A stretch of DNA of 64,000 nucleotides from Halomonas sp. UBA3074. Its GTDB lineage: Bacteria > Pseudomonadota > Gammaproteobacteria > Pseudomonadales > Halomonadaceae. A model generated the notes under the pieces. It searched no databases. It was not told the DNA's origin and worked only from the letters and a program-made list of their open reading frames with translations. A program made the translations under genes and the position numbers. Of the stretch, positions 42,980-52,427 are shown in pieces. Positions within the stretch are counted from its first letter, which is position 1. Each line of letters starts with the position of its first letter. The stretch is from assembly GCF_002366715.1 (NCBI RefSeq), contig NZ_DFBS01000042.1:5699-69698 (forward strand). The letters run 5' to 3'.

Positions 42980-44104
42980 ATGACCGTGATGTCGGGGGCA
43001 ATTATTGCGCCTGCCCTGCCGGGTATTAGCCGCCACTTCCCTGATCAGCCGCAGGTATTGATCCAACTGATCCTGACCATTCCGGCACTAATGATTACGC
43101 TGTTCAGCCCACTCATGGGGTATCTGGCGGACCGGTTTGGGCGCAAGAAACTACTGCTGGCGATGCTGTTCATTTATGGCTTTGCCGGTGTTTCGGGCTT
43201 TTTCATTGATCGCGTGGATCTGCTATTGAGCTCCCGGGCGCTAATGGGCATCGCGGTGGCTGGCATTCTAAGCATCAGTACTACGCTGGTGGGGGATTAT
43301 TTCGATAGCGCCGAACGCGCCCGTTTTCTGGGGCTGCAGAGTAGCTGCATGGCGTTGGGCGGGGTGATTTTTATTAATCTGGGCGGGCTGCTTTCCGACT
43401 GGAGTTGGCGTGGGCCGTTCTTGCTTTACCTGACTGGCGTGCTGCTCTTGCCTTATGCCTGGGCAATTCTGCAGGAACCCAAATCCAGTGATAACAACAG
43501 CCATGATGCCAGCGATGCGCCGGTCAAGGTAGATATCGGGCGCACCGGCCTTGCCTATCTGATCGCTATGATCAGCATGGCGATGTTTTACATGTTCCCT
43601 GCCCAACTGCCCTTTCTGCTTTCTCAACAGGGCCAGATTAGCGGCATGGCCATTGGGGTGGCGCTCTCGATGTCAGCGCTGACGGCCAGCATCGTGGCGT
43701 TTTGCTATGGCTACTACAAGCCGTTCCTGTCGGTGATGACCATTTATGTGCTCGGCTTTTTCCTGGCAGCCGCCGGCTTTTTGGTGGTGGGTTTCACCCA
43801 AAGTTACGCCATGGCCATTGTGGGTGCAGCGATTTCCGGGTTTGGCCTGGGTGCCTTTATGCCGAATACCACCACGTGGCTGATGCGGATCACGCCTCAG
43901 CGCGTGCGCGGCCGGGTATTTGGCGGTTTTACCTCGACCTTCTTTTTCGGCCAGTTCGCCTCCCCAGTGGTGGTCGCCCCGGCCGTCATCTGGCTGGAGT
44001 CGCTACGTAATGTGTTTACCGGCATGGCGGTGGTGTGCGGCCTGCTGGCCGTCGTGCTGATCATATTGAGCAAGACGACGCTTAAGGCAGACAGCCAACT
44101 TTAA
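42980..44104 (+). CDS. MFS transporter (5' end uncertain, possibly truncated)
   Basis: This is an inner-membrane transporter of the major facilitator superfamily. It has GYLADRFGRKKLLL between helices 2 and 3, the family motif A, and about twelve helices in all. The 374-residue form begins at ATG 42980 inside helix 1 (TMTVMSGAIIAPALPGI). The same frame is open upstream back to 42860 and reads AKWAKTIRQLTHIKAVLLFAS, which looks like the genuine N-terminus. However, it contains no ATG, GTG or TTG. The gene may thus have lost its start codon, use a rare start such as ATT or CTG, or carry an upstream frameshift. The substrate is unknown. Confidence 0.82.
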   Translation: MTVMSGAIIAPALPGISRHFPDQPQVLIQLILTIPALMITLFSPLMGYLADRFGRKKLLLAMLFIYGFAGVSGFFIDRVDLLLSSRALMGIAVAGILSISTTLVGDYFDSAERARFLGLQSSCMALGGVIFINLGGLLSDWSWRGPFLLYLTGVLLLPYAWAILQEPKSSDNNSHDASDAPVKVDIGRTGLAYLIAMISMAMFYMFPAQLPFLLSQQGQISGMAIGVALSMSALTASIVAFCYGYYKPFLSVMTIYVLGFFLAAAGFLVVGFTQSYAMAIVGAAISGFGLGAFMPNTTTWLMRITPQRVRGRVFGGFTSTFFFGQFASPVVVAPAVIWLESLRNVFTGMAVVCGLLAVVLIILSKTTLKADSQL

Positions 44105-44114
44105 GCATCAGCAC

Positions 44115-44897
44115 TTACGCAGGCGGGTGAATTAGCCCCACAACGCTAACCAACATCAGCACGGCTCCGAGCACTCGGAAGAACAGGCCGGTGTCCGCTT
44201 TGAGCATATAGCGGTGGGCTTTCTCGCCCGCCAAGTGGCCGATGAACGCACAGGGCAGCAGCCACAGCTGGTGGATGAGCTGAAGGTCTACACCTGCAAT
44301 CAGGAACGAGACCATCTTGATGATCACCAGAATAAACCACAGCACGAACATGGTATCCCGCAACTGCGCTTTGGCCACATGCGTCGCGAACACCGCCACG
44401 ATTAGCGGTGCACCAATCAGTGACGTCCCACTGACATAGCCCCCGAGTGCCAGCAGCACGTAATCCACATACTTATTCTTGCTCTTGAACGGCTTGTTTA
44501 GCACATAGCCAATGGCATAGATGAAGACGATGCCAAAGATGATGCTGGTCATCACGTTAGCGGGCAGTGTCAGCAGCCCCACCACCCCAATCAGCTTGGG
44601 AATGATCATGATTTTTAGGGCCTTGAACAGATAGCCCCAATCGATATTGCTCTCCGGCGAAGCGCCTGCCACTTCCGCTTGCTGCAGTTGGCGGTGCCCG
44701 CTCCAGGCAATCCAGCTGGAGAAAATCAGCAGATGGATGGCAATAATCGGCAGGAACACCAGCGGTTCGTTGACCACCAGGAGTAGGAAAGGTAGCGCCA
44801 GTACAGCGCCGCCAAACCCTAGGCTGGTTCTGACAAAACCGCTCCAGGCAAAGATGAGCCCGATCAGTAAATACTGGTACCAGAGTAGATCCGCCAT
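44115..44897 (-). CDS. TSUP (TauE/SafE) family sulfite/organosulfur exporter
   Basis: This 260-residue inner-membrane protein of the TauE/SafE family has about eight helices arranged as two repeats. Typical are GFVRTSLGFGGAVLALPFLLL in the first half and GGYVSGTSLIGAPLIVAVFATHV in the second. Family members export sulfite, sulfoacetate or similar anions. The ATG at 44895-44897 is used, because upstream starts would place the N-terminus inside the helicase gene. It follows the helicase gene after 16 bases on the same strand, and it converges with the MFS gene with 10 bases between stops. Confidence 0.87.
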   Translation of the reverse strand: MADLLWYQYLLIGLIFAWSGFVRTSLGFGGAVLALPFLLLVVNEPLVFLPIIAIHLLIFSSWIAWSGHRQLQQAEVAGASPESNIDWGYLFKALKIMIIPKLIGVVGLLTLPANVMTSIIFGIVFIYAIGYVLNKPFKSKNKYVDYVLLALGGYVSGTSLIGAPLIVAVFATHVAKAQLRDTMFVLWFILVIIKMVSFLIAGVDLQLIHQLWLLPCAFIGHLAGEKAHRYMLKADTGLFFRVLGAVLMLVSVVGLIHPPA

Positions 44898-44913
44898 TGA
44901 GCGTGCAGGGTCC

Positions 44914-47211
44914 TTAATAAGATGAGTGATTGCCCAGTTGCCACCAGCTTGGCAGCAGTGCGCGTACTTTAGGCTGGGCAAAACGATCATCCATTAATAC
45001 CACAACCCCATCATCTTCTGGACTTCGAATCACCCGCCCGGCCGCCTGCACGACCTTGATCATGCCGGGAATTTGGTAGGTGTAATCATCGCCCTGGCCA
45101 AACCGGGCGCCCAAACGCGCTTTGAGCGCTTCATTGAACGCATTGAAGGGAGGCAGGCCCAGCGTAGAGATAAACGCACCTATCAAGCGGTCACCGGGCA
45201 AGTCGATCCCTTCGGCGAAGGCGCCACCCAGCACGGCGAAACCGATACCCCTTCCGCCGGGGGAAAAGCGGGCTAAAAAGGCATCGCGCTGCGCCTCCGG
45301 CATGCCACGGGTTTGGCTGAAGACCGGCACGTCAGGATGCGCCTCACGAAAACGCGTTATCGCGGCCTCCAGGTAGGCAAAGCTGCTGAAGAAAGCCAGA
45401 TAGTGGCCGGGCCTGCGCTGATACTGCTGCGCCATGGCGGCCACTAGCGGCGCGATGGAGGCATCGCGGTCGCGAAAGCGCGTCGAGATATCGTGGTGAA
45501 TACGCACCTCCAACTGACGCGCGGCAAAGGGAGAGGCCACTTCGCGCCAGGCCGTCGTCGTTGGCAGCCCTAGCAGATCCCGGTAGTAATGCGCAGGGTT
45601 CAAGGTGGCGGAAAACAGCACCACCGCGTGCGCAGCATTGAACCGCGCGGTCAGAAAGTCCGCGGGTATCACGTTGCGTAACCCTAGCACCGCCCGGCCG
45701 CGCCCATGGCGGGTAAGATCACACAGCGAGTGCTCGCCAAAGTGCTCTGCCAAACGGCAGAACGCCAAGGCTTCGAACAGTAGCTCTTGCAGTTCAAGGC
45801 TGGCCTGATCCGGGTGCTCACCGAGGTAATCGGTGATCGCGGCCCCCACTTGTTGGACAGCCCCCACCAGCTTATCGGGAAGCGTCTCGAGTAGCGCATA
45901 GCCCGGCGGCCCTTTATCGCCCGCCGCCTCAAGGCCTGCTGCTTTAATCACCACCTGCCACTGGCGAGCCAAGCGTCCTAACGGGCCCGCGAGGGGACTG
46001 GGCGCGACACGGCGTAGTCGATTGAGGCGCTGCTGATCGAGTTCAGCGCTATACATCCCGCGGGCACGTTCCACCAAGTTATGCGCTTCATCCACCAGCA
46101 CCCCAGCCCGCCACTCGTTGGCCTGTGCCAAACCGTGGAGCAGCGCGTGACTATCAAACCAGTGATTGACGTCGCCGACGATCACATCCGCCCAGCGCGC
46201 CAGCTCTTGGCTGAGGTAATACGGGCATACATCGTGCGCGAGCGCCACCTCGCGCAGCGCTTGGCGATCGAGCCACCCCTGCTCGACGGCCGCTTGGCGC
46301 GCGGTGGGTAAGCGATCGTAAAAGCCCGCGGCCAGCGGGCAGGACTCGCCATGACAGGCGCGGTCGGGATATTCGCAGGCCTTTTCCCGCGCCACCAATT
46401 CCAGCACACGCAGCGGCAGAGTTTCGTCTTTATCACCCATACGCAGGGTGGCCAGGGCGTCTAATGCCAACCGGCGCCCCGGGGTTTTCATGGTCAGAAA
46501 GGCGATGCGATCGAGCTGCTGACGTGGCATCGCTGAGAGCATGGGAAACAGCGTAGCCAGGGTTTTGCCGATCCCGGTGGGCGCCTGGGCAAGCAGGCAA
46601 CGCCCGGTGCTGGCCGCCTTATAAACATCCTCGGCGAGTTCACGCTGGCCGGGGCGAAACGTGGCGTGGGGAAACCGCAGGTTACAAAGGGCACCGTTAC
46701 GGCGCTCGCGGTGGTCGGCCTCCTGCTGCGCCCAAGCGAGAAAGCGTTGGCACTGCTCAACGAAAAACGCCTGGAGTTCGTCGGCAGTGGCATCATGGGT
46801 GAGCAGGGTCTCTTTGCCGCTGGCAATCTCCAGATACACCAGCGTCACGGTGATACTCTCAAGGCTTCGCTCAGCGCATAGCAGTGCGCCGTAGACTTTC
46901 ACTTGCGCCCAGTGCAGCGCACGCTGATTAGCTGCCATGCGCTCCAAGCTGCCGCGATGGGTTTTGATCTCCTCCAGGCGATGGTTCACGGGATCAAAAC
47001 CATCCGCTCGGCCAGTGACAGTCAGTTGTTCATAACGACCAGAGAGAGGTAGTTCGGCAATATAGTCTGCCCCGCGTCGACTGGCGACGAGAGTGTGTCC
47101 TTCCATGCCTTCCTGGGCGCTGGGGGCAGGCGTGAAACGGTGATCGAGATCTCCCTCGCGGGCGGTGAAATCGCACAGGGCGCGCACCGCCACCCGGTAG
47201 TTGGTGCTCAT
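44914..47211 (-). CDS. PD-(D/E)xK nuclease fused to XPD/DinG-type Fe-S helicase
   Basis: This protein of about 765 residues starts with a Cas4/RecB-like nuclease domain (about 1-180). The motif is Asp70 in GRADGF, Glu81-x-Lys83 in EEIKTH, and QxxxY at 103-107. A superfamily 2 helicase of the XPD/Rad3/DinG type follows: Walker A APTGIGKT (210-217), DEAH (374-377), and four Cys at about 279, 286, 291 and 329 that should hold a 4Fe-4S cluster. Motif VI-like QAAGRVIRSPED is near the C-terminus. The ATG at 47209-47211 overlaps the FAN1-like gene's stop codon as ATGA, so the two are translated together. A role in processing branched or crosslinked DNA is inferred. Confidence 0.88.
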   Translation of the reverse strand: MSTNYRVAVRALCDFTAREGDLDHRFTPAPSAQEGMEGHTLVASRRGADYIAELPLSGRYEQLTVTGRADGFDPVNHRLEEIKTHRGSLERMAANQRALHWAQVKVYGALLCAERSLESITVTLVYLEIASGKETLLTHDATADELQAFFVEQCQRFLAWAQQEADHRERRNGALCNLRFPHATFRPGQRELAEDVYKAASTGRCLLAQAPTGIGKTLATLFPMLSAMPRQQLDRIAFLTMKTPGRRLALDALATLRMGDKDETLPLRVLELVAREKACEYPDRACHGESCPLAAGFYDRLPTARQAAVEQGWLDRQALREVALAHDVCPYYLSQELARWADVIVGDVNHWFDSHALLHGLAQANEWRAGVLVDEAHNLVERARGMYSAELDQQRLNRLRRVAPSPLAGPLGRLARQWQVVIKAAGLEAAGDKGPPGYALLETLPDKLVGAVQQVGAAITDYLGEHPDQASLELQELLFEALAFCRLAEHFGEHSLCDLTRHGRGRAVLGLRNVIPADFLTARFNAAHAVVLFSATLNPAHYYRDLLGLPTTTAWREVASPFAARQLEVRIHHDISTRFRDRDASIAPLVAAMAQQYQRRPGHYLAFFSSFAYLEAAITRFREAHPDVPVFSQTRGMPEAQRDAFLARFSPGGRGIGFAVLGGAFAEGIDLPGDRLIGAFISTLGLPPFNAFNEALKARLGARFGQGDDYTYQIPGMIKVVQAAGRVIRSPEDDGVVVLMDDRFAQPKVRALLPSWWQLGNHSSY

Positions 47212-48899
47212 ACGCCAGGCTCGCCGTTGTCCGCCCAGCGTACGTAACACACCGCGACGGGCATGGCATGGCGGTGGAAAAACGTTAGCCAGCGGCGCTG
47301 GTTATCCTGCAAGCGATCGCCTGGGCCTTTGACTTCGATCATCCGGTAGCGCGGCTCGCCGGCGGGCGCGTTGGGTAGAAACTGAATCAGATCCGGCAGG
47401 CCAGCCCGATTGGCTTTTAGATCCTCCAGCAGCCGCTCAAAGCAGTGCCGCAGGTGCTCGGCGGGAATACACGTTAGCGCCAGCTCCACCAGCGCCTCAT
47501 CGACGATGGCCCAGTGCACAAAGGGAGACGCCAGGCCAACCTTCTCCCGCCAGGTTGCCCGAATGACCTGGCCGTAGCGGCCGTTTTCCAAGTGCGCCAG
47601 GCAGGCGTTAAACGCCTCTCGTCGCCGGGCCACGAAATCATCGCGGTATAAATCCGCGGGACCATTGTGGAAGGGGTGGAAGAAGGCACCCGGCAGGGGG
47701 GCGAAAATAGCTGGCCAGCAAAGCAAGCCAAACAACCCTGTCAGCAGGCTGTTTTCCACATAGCAGACCGGCGCCTCGCGCTCACTCAGTGCCTCTACCA
47801 CCGCGCGCTCGACACCCTGCGGGCCAGGAAGCGGTAGATTCCAGCGCTCATGGGGCGGTTCGGAGGCGCTCGGTTCAGGTGGCAGCTTAAGCCGTCGGCG
47901 CAGCCGTGGCAGCAGCCGAGCTAGCGCTTGGTGCTCCGTTTCATTGGGATGATTTCCCAATGCCTGAGCCGCTAACCGGAAGGCGGTCTGATGCTCTCCC
48001 TGCCGCTCCAACAACCGCCACTGGCGAATGCGCGCCTCGCTGCTACCCGCCTCGGCGTAGAGCCCCAGCGCCAGCGCTGGTTCACCGCGCCGCTCAGCGT
48101 CGCGGCCCAGTTGGAGCAGCAACCGCGCACGGCGCGTATCCAGCCAGCGGTTATCAGAACGCGGAGGGACTTGCTTGCAGAGTTCGTTAGGTAACTCGCC
48201 GGCATCCAGGCGTTCGCGCAGCCGATGCAGGGCCAGGTAGGCGTCCACCTCGTGGCGCGCTTGGAAGGCGCGCGATTGAAGGGTGAAAGGTACCGTCTCA
48301 AAACGCTGCAGCCCCAGCGCCGTGAGCACGAACTCGGCCCAGTCCTGGCGTAGATTGCCAAAGAACATCAGCCGCAAACGGTCGCAGGTCTCCATCACCT
48401 GGAGACGCATGACTGGATCAGGCGGGTCAGGCCACCATTGGCATAGCGGCTTAGGGGCGATCGGTTGGCTCGCTAACGCCTCGAAGAGCACGCTTTTGGC
48501 GCTGGACGCGCCGAGCCCAGCGGCGCGTATCTCTTCCGCCAAGACTTGGCGCAGTTCGGCCAGGCGCAGCTGGTTAAACAGCTCATCAACACGGATCACC
48601 GGGTCGCTATCCACCCACCCCAGCGCGATGAGCGGCGCCATTGCCTTGGCGCTGTCACCGATTTCGGCATAGCGGAGCTTGCTGAGCCGAAACAGCTCGC
48701 CTTTACGCATCACCATGCGCACCAGCAGCGCCTGCGATTCGCGTGGCAAGCGTTCGAATTGATCAATGAAGTCGCGCTCGTCGACTGACAGCAGATCGGC
48801 GTGACGCTCCCCTACCCACGCCAGGACGAAGCGAAAGTTCGTCAGGTAGTAGAAGGGATCATCGAGAGAGGCGGTTGGTGTAACGAAGGCACTGTTCAT
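47208..48899 (-). CDS. FAN1-like VRR-NUC nuclease
   Basis: This 563-residue protein resembles bacterial homologues of FAN1, the nuclease that cuts 5' flaps and helps repair interstrand crosslinks. The C-terminal VRR-NUC domain has the PD-(D/E)xK catalytic residues at about Asp503 (LPDLIQF), Glu522 and Lys524 (IEVKGPGDRLQDNQ). Upstream are the SAP-like region (KLRYAEIGDSAKAM to LRQVLAEEI) and a helical TPR-like middle (about 240-350). The N-terminus DDPFYYLTNFRFVLAWV is typical. It is coupled to the nuclease-helicase gene that follows. A Pseudomonas homologue has been studied structurally. Confidence 0.92.
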   Translation of the reverse strand: MNSAFVTPTASLDDPFYYLTNFRFVLAWVGERHADLLSVDERDFIDQFERLPRESQALLVRMVMRKGELFRLSKLRYAEIGDSAKAMAPLIALGWVDSDPVIRVDELFNQLRLAELRQVLAEEIRAAGLGASSAKSVLFEALASQPIAPKPLCQWWPDPPDPVMRLQVMETCDRLRLMFFGNLRQDWAEFVLTALGLQRFETVPFTLQSRAFQARHEVDAYLALHRLRERLDAGELPNELCKQVPPRSDNRWLDTRRARLLLQLGRDAERRGEPALALGLYAEAGSSEARIRQWRLLERQGEHQTAFRLAAQALGNHPNETEHQALARLLPRLRRRLKLPPEPSASEPPHERWNLPLPGPQGVERAVVEALSEREAPVCYVENSLLTGLFGLLCWPAIFAPLPGAFFHPFHNGPADLYRDDFVARRREAFNACLAHLENGRYGQVIRATWREKVGLASPFVHWAIVDEALVELALTCIPAEHLRHCFERLLEDLKANRAGLPDLIQFLPNAPAGEPRYRMIEVKGPGDRLQDNQRRWLTFFHRHAMPVAVCYVRWADNGEPGV

Positions 48900-48940
48900 T
48901 TATCCATTATAACAGTGCGATCGTTTAGTCGTCATGAGGA

Positions 48941-50719
48941 TCAGCGATTCAATAAGAGCGTTTGAAAGGCGTGATAGGCCGCTATCACCGTTGCCATTTG
49001 CGCGGTATGCGCCTGCACGAAAGCATCGCCGGTCACTGTCTCGTCAGGGTATTCGGTTATCAACATCAGGGGTGTCAGCTGGTCGGGATCCTCTGACAGC
49101 AAATAAGGAAAGCCATTGACGACAGGGAAGGTCAGCGCGCCCGCATGGGTTTCGAACAAGTCGATTTGTATGGCATTGAACGCGACTAAGCCTGGCACCT
49201 GGGCAAGCTGCTGCGTCACGGTGTCGACCAGTTGCTTCGCCGCCGCTTCCCAGCCCGGTTGATGGCGCAGTATCAGGAAGAACCCTTTGGGAATCGTCCA
49301 CATTTCAAAACCACGCGGCACATAGCCATTCAATGGGCGCGTCCATTCATGGGCGGGGTAGCCGTGCAGGTTGATATGCAACTCGGCACCGCTGGTTTCG
49401 ATCGCTTGTTCGCGGATCGCATGCTCGAAAGGGCGACCGAGCGGCTGGCTTTGCAAGTCATTGCCAAAGGCGGTGTAGCGCGCGGCGTGGTGCATATGCC
49501 GCGGCTGAGTGGCGATAAGACGGTGCTGCAGTGCGTAACCGTCAGGGTTTTCTAGCGGCGAGATGACAAAGTGGGCCCCAGGCGCTCCGCAAAGTTGTTG
49601 GGCCGCACGTAACGCCCCTACCACTCCGGAGGTTTCGTTGGCGTGCTGGCCGGCACTGATCATCACGGCACGGTCACTGCCGAGAAGATAGCGCGCCTCC
49701 ACTGCGCGGCCTGCCCGAGTGGTGGCATAGAGCGCCTGACCGCCAAGGGCGGCCATGACCGGCTTGATCTGGGCAGTGCCAATGGCTTGCTGAGCGTTCT
49801 CTAGCGCGACGTCATCACGCTCGGCAGAAAAAACCGCCAAGGGGCGCAGGCTTATCTGCAGATAGGCGGCTTCCCCCTGAGTGGATACTTCCGGCACGAT
49901 CTGCCCCGGCTGAATAGAACGATCACCCAGCGCAAGGCCTGCACGGCGTTGAAAATATTCCAATGTGGAAAAGTAGAGCTCTTCATGCAACGCCTCGCTG
50001 AGACTGATATGTTCGTCGTCCCATGCCAATCGGCGGTCTCTGCTCGGCCAATGTACGGTGAAATTGAGCTCTTCAAAGTAAGGCGGCGCGGGCTGCCATT
50101 GGGTGGAAGCTAACGTCGCCATCGCCGCTTGGAACAGCGCCTCATAATCGGTCTCCAGGCGTGACTCACTGACGTCGCCTTGAGGCGACGTCAACCGCAG
50201 CCAACCACAGGGCGAGTACTGCGCTTCACCCACATGATCCTGATGATGGCGGTTGGGCGCTGTCACCACATGCGTCTCCCACCCTTCAAACCTTCGCTCC
50301 ACTTGCACGCGATAGTGAACGGGAGCCGTTGAGGCAGGCGTCGTTTCAACCCCTTCCCAACGAAGCGACACTCCTTGCGGTAGCAGGGCTGCCAGCGGAT
50401 AGGCTTCCAGCAAAAAGCGCCGCGGCGCTTGCGCCAGCACGGGATACTCAATCACCACCGATTGCACTGACGCCCATGAAAATGTTTCCAAAAAGAAGTG
50501 CACCAAGGGTTTATAGGCACTACGTAGACGCGCATTAATCCCGGCGTCGTTGAAGGCCGTCTCCGTTGCCTGGCGCTCGGCTTCATCATCAAAAACCCAC
50601 GCCTCCAATTGATAGCCTTGATAGGCAGGCGTTGCATAGGTCTCAAGGAGCGTTCTTGTGGTGCGGGGAAAGGAACGCTCAAGCAATGTTGGCTGGGGGA
50701 AACTGTTCGTCGTGTTCAT
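48941..50719 (-). CDS. M14 family zinc carboxypeptidase-like protein
   Basis: This 592-residue protein has a C-terminal M14 (carboxypeptidase A-like) domain from about residue 330. The zinc ligands are HxxE in SAGQHANETSG and His in HINLHGYPAHEW, and the catalytic Glu is in LITEYPDE. The first 320 residues show no domain I know. There is no signal peptide, so it acts in the cytoplasm. M14 proteins of this shape include succinylglutamate desuccinylase-like and aminoacylase-like enzymes as well as peptidases, so the substrate is open. It is separated by a terminator from the next upstream gene. Confidence 0.82.
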   Translation of the reverse strand: MNTTNSFPQPTLLERSFPRTTRTLLETYATPAYQGYQLEAWVFDDEAERQATETAFNDAGINARLRSAYKPLVHFFLETFSWASVQSVVIEYPVLAQAPRRFLLEAYPLAALLPQGVSLRWEGVETTPASTAPVHYRVQVERRFEGWETHVVTAPNRHHQDHVGEAQYSPCGWLRLTSPQGDVSESRLETDYEALFQAAMATLASTQWQPAPPYFEELNFTVHWPSRDRRLAWDDEHISLSEALHEELYFSTLEYFQRRAGLALGDRSIQPGQIVPEVSTQGEAAYLQISLRPLAVFSAERDDVALENAQQAIGTAQIKPVMAALGGQALYATTRAGRAVEARYLLGSDRAVMISAGQHANETSGVVGALRAAQQLCGAPGAHFVISPLENPDGYALQHRLIATQPRHMHHAARYTAFGNDLQSQPLGRPFEHAIREQAIETSGAELHINLHGYPAHEWTRPLNGYVPRGFEMWTIPKGFFLILRHQPGWEAAAKQLVDTVTQQLAQVPGLVAFNAIQIDLFETHAGALTFPVVNGFPYLLSEDPDQLTPLMLITEYPDETVTGDAFVQAHTAQMATVIAAYHAFQTLLLNR

Positions 50720-50830
50720 AAGACAGCACGCTCAGTGAAGATACGAATAGTGGCATAAGCCGATCTAAATGCTAATAAAAGCAAACTATAGCAATGCGTA
50801 CCAATACCCCATGACAACTGTCCCAGCCAT

Positions 50831-50859
50831 AAAAAAGCTCCCTGGTCGGGAGCTTTTTT
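50831..50859. terminator. Strong bidirectional terminator
   Basis: Stem aaaaaagctccc / gggagctttttt with a 5-base loop and T-runs on both strands. On the minus strand it ends the small hypothetical gene before the M14 gene. Confidence 0.93.
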
Positions 50860-50894
50860 CATTTCTAATTAATAGGGCTTACGGATGGCGAGAC

Positions 50895-51230
50895 TTACCC
50901 CACGCGGTGCTGCTTGAGTACGGTGAGGCTACGCTCTTCTTCGCTTAGCGGCTGTGCCGGTGCTTGGCGAGTGCCCACCAGTACGTACCACTCCGCTTCG
51001 GAAAGGTAGCATTCACACCAGCGGCCAAGGGCGGTGGCGCTCTCTTCGCGGCTAAAGGTGCCACAGCGAAAGTCGTTAGCGAGATGCAGCAGGTCTTGGC
51101 GCGCGGTTCGCGCACGGGCATTGCCACCGTGTACTTTTACCAGCGGGCAGCGTCGGTCATAGGCGGCGTTGGTTAACGCATTAAGCCAACGTTCCAATTC
51201 ATGTGCCTGAATTCCACCATACACTGCCAC
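50895..51230 (-). CDS. Small hypothetical protein
   Basis: I do not recognise this 111-residue protein. It is soluble, with Cys and His scattered (RRCPLVKVHGGNARARTARQDLLHLANDFRCGTF and LGRWCECYLSEAEWYVLVG), and no signal peptide. The start is a GTG with AGGGAG upstream. It lies 64 bases after the deacetylase gene on the same strand and is closed by a strong terminator, so it is probably the last gene of that unit. Confidence 0.65.
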   Translation of the reverse strand: MAVYGGIQAHELERWLNALTNAAYDRRCPLVKVHGGNARARTARQDLLHLANDFRCGTFSREESATALGRWCECYLSEAEWYVLVGTRQAPAQPLSEEERSLTVLKQHRVG

Positions 51231-51294
51231 GCGCGAGCTCCCTGCCCCGTTGAAAGGGCATTAGCCTGCCCGATTTACGGGCCGCTGTCACTGG

Positions 51295-52368
51295 TTAACC
51301 TTTGTCCGTTGATTGAGACGCTGCTGCGTCTTTTTCAAAAACCTGCTTAAAACCTTGTAACACGTTGACTACATTGACACCGATTGCCTCTACCGCATAG
51401 CCCCCTTCCATGAGAAACACGCAGGGCAAGCCTGCTTGCGCCAAGCGCTCACCTAAAACGATGAAGTCGGCGCTGGTAAAGGTGAAGGCGCTTATCGGAT
51501 CGCCCTCAAAAATGTCGACCCCAAGCGAGACGATTAAACACTCGCATTCGGCTGCCTTTATTTGGGCTAACGCTTGATCTAGCGTGGCCAGCCAAGTCGC
51601 CACACTGGTGCCGGGCGGTAATGGGTAATTGACGTTAAAGCCCTGCCCTTTGCCTTCTCCACACTCATCAGCGTAGCCCAAATAGTAAGGAAAGGTTACC
51701 TCGGGGTCACCGTGTAACGAAATGAACAGGACATCGTCGCGCCCATAAAAGATCTGCTGAGTGCCGTTACCATGATGAAAATCGACATCAAGAATAGCGA
51801 CCCGGCGCTTGCCTGCATCCAATGCGCGCTGGGCAGCCACCGCGGCATTATTGAAGAAGCAGTATCCGCCGAACTGATCATGAGCTGCGTGATGGCCTGG
51901 GGGGCGGCATAGCCCAAAACTGGGGTTGCCGGTTTGCAGGGTATGCTCGACCGCGCCAAGCGCTACATCTTTGCTTGCCATGGCGGCTTCAAAGGTTCCT
52001 TCTGATATCGATGTTTCCGCTGCCAGCGCGTAATAGCCTAGCTGGCCGCTAATCGAACGCGGAATACGGTCACCGCGCATCGTTCGGGCTGGCCAGATAT
52101 TGGGGATGGCCTCGCCCTGATGCCCGGCGGCGCCCCATGCTTCCCAACAGTTGGCTAAAAAAGTCACGTACTGTTCGTCGTGAATCGCCAGCACCGGCGC
52201 TACCCCATAGGCAAGGGGCGTACGAATATCACCAAGCTTGGCCTGACGAAGCTGATTGAGCACTAGATCAAGGCGCTCGGGGCACTCAAAGGGAGTGACC
52301 AAGGCGCCGTCGTGTAACTCCGTGCGCGCTTGACGTAAGCGGCTATCCTCTGAGTAAAACGTCAGCAT
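51295..52368 (-). CDS. Histone deacetylase family / acetylpolyamine amidohydrolase-like
   Basis: This 357-residue zinc hydrolase is of the arginase/deacetylase fold. The catalytic His pair is in CRPPGHHAAHD, and zinc ligands are in ILDVDFHHGNGTQ (Asp and His) and the later VSLGVDIFEGDP Asp. Bacterial members of this shape, with SGQLGYYALA near residue 110, remove acetyl groups from polyamines. A ribosome binding site AAGGAG precedes the ATG at 52366-52368. Its position next to GIY-YIG and YchJ genes says little about function. Polyamine deacetylation is the best guess. Confidence 0.88.
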   Translation of the reverse strand: MLTFYSEDSRLRQARTELHDGALVTPFECPERLDLVLNQLRQAKLGDIRTPLAYGVAPVLAIHDEQYVTFLANCWEAWGAAGHQGEAIPNIWPARTMRGDRIPRSISGQLGYYALAAETSISEGTFEAAMASKDVALGAVEHTLQTGNPSFGLCRPPGHHAAHDQFGGYCFFNNAAVAAQRALDAGKRRVAILDVDFHHGNGTQQIFYGRDDVLFISLHGDPEVTFPYYLGYADECGEGKGQGFNVNYPLPPGTSVATWLATLDQALAQIKAAECECLIVSLGVDIFEGDPISAFTFTSADFIVLGERLAQAGLPCVFLMEGGYAVEAIGVNVVNVLQGFKQVFEKDAAASQSTDKG

Positions 52369-52427
52369 GTCGGCTCCTTGGTGCTACGCCAAGCGGTAGC
52401 AGTTAATCGGTTGGCTTCTAGAGATCG

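Noticed and set aside
47030..47269. Reading frame spanning the FAN1/helicase junction
   Set aside because: It is an out-of-frame shadow over the ATGA overlap of two well-supported genes.
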